Below, one piece after another: positions 63,946 through 64,000 of a DNA stretch of 64,000 nucleotides; the first letter of the stretch is position 1; each line of letters starts with the position of its first letter. A program made the translations under genes and the position numbers. This DNA is from CAVUOA01 sp963742955 (GTDB lineage: Bacteria > Bacteroidota > Ignavibacteria > Tepidaquicellales > OLB5). The notes under the pieces are model-generated. The model was given only the letters and a program-made list of their open reading frames with translations. It made no database searches and was not told the DNA's origin. The stretch covers positions 682,001 to 746,000 of the forward strand of contig CAVUOA010000009.1 of assembly GCA_963742955.1 (NCBI GenBank), given 5' to 3'.

Positions 63946-64000
63946 ATGTACCTGATAAATTATAAGCCTTTGAAGACATACGATGTAATAATTGCAGGAG
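63946..64000 (+). CDS. FAD-dependent oxidoreductase, N-terminal part only (runs off window)
   Basis: The last 55 bases encode MYLINYKPLKTYDVIIAG if read from ATG 63946. The end fits the first strand and glycine of a dinucleotide-binding fold (YDVIIAGxGPAG in related flavoproteins). TTG at 63970 is an alternative start that would give the more usual M-KTYDVIIAG N-terminus. The gene is cut off, so the class is a guess. Confidence 0.45.
   Translation, partial: MYLINYKPLKTYDVIIAG

Overview
The window reads as part of the chromosome of a low-GC member of the Ignavibacteria / Chlorobi-Bacteroidota (FCB) group. The main evidence is six secreted proteins that end in a type IX secretion (T9SS) type A sorting domain with the signature YQNYPNPFNP, several outer-membrane barrels, and mostly weak Shine-Dalgarno signals with frequent TTG or GTG starts. 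The genes describe a cell with respiratory complex I (nuoAB), a cytochrome bd oxidase (cydAB), acetate activation (acs), proline/glutamate catabolism (P5C dehydrogenase) and ergothioneine synthesis. No tRNA, rRNA, CRISPR array, prophage or plasmid module was recognised.

Layout. 0-4.3 kb: lipoprotein end, stand-alone PolX-type nucleotidyltransferase, long-chain acyl-CoA synthetase, nuoA-nuoB, GNAT acetyltransferase. 4.3-10.9 kb: an ABC transporter (ATPase plus a binding protein/permease that reads as one fused gene) divergent from egtB, two tandem barrel proteins (one degenerate), then egtD. 10.9-18.3 kb: DUF2071 protein, PAP2 phosphatase, two tandem DUF2341/T9SS proteins, SLC13 transporter, NUDIX hydrolase. 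18.4-21.5 kb: a barrel, a small DKDGDG protein and a secreted Gly/Lys-rich protein, divergent from a DUF134 regulator and a His-rich NifX/MTH1175-like protein, with a perfect palindrome between them. 21.5-29 kb: NtrC-type two-component system, acs, secreted metallo-beta-lactamase-fold protein. 29.2-35.4 kb: BatA-like protein, TPR lipoprotein, sppA, HU, a tiny COX24-like protein, guaB. 36-40.4 kb: cydA and cydB separated by a REP-associated tyrosine transposase (RAYT) and inverted REP palindromes, then a Cys-rich MerR regulator. 40.5-48.5 kb: YCF48-repeat T9SS protein, secA, and an alkA-ogt-HAD-thioredoxin-like operon. 48.8-58.1 kb: three SBBP beta-propeller T9SS proteins around a cytosolic histidine kinase and a MalT-like STAND/TPR protein. 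58.3-64 kb: NagZ-like GH3 enzyme, lipoprotein, serine beta-lactamase-like hydrolase, P5C dehydrogenase and the start of a flavoprotein.

Sequence quality matters when reading this annotation. At least eleven genes, including guaB and acs, are interrupted by single-base indels. Correcting them restores continuous family-typical proteins, so most breaks look like assembly or sequencing errors rather than decay. I give such genes their full span and state where the frame changes.

The items most worth following are: a TACC-N8-GGTA inverted repeat upstream of T9SS cargo genes; the ergothioneine locus with its linked transporter; the RAYT/REP unit inside cydAB; the DUF134 palindrome and its divergent secreted-protein cluster; and the propeller - kinase - STAND gene set.
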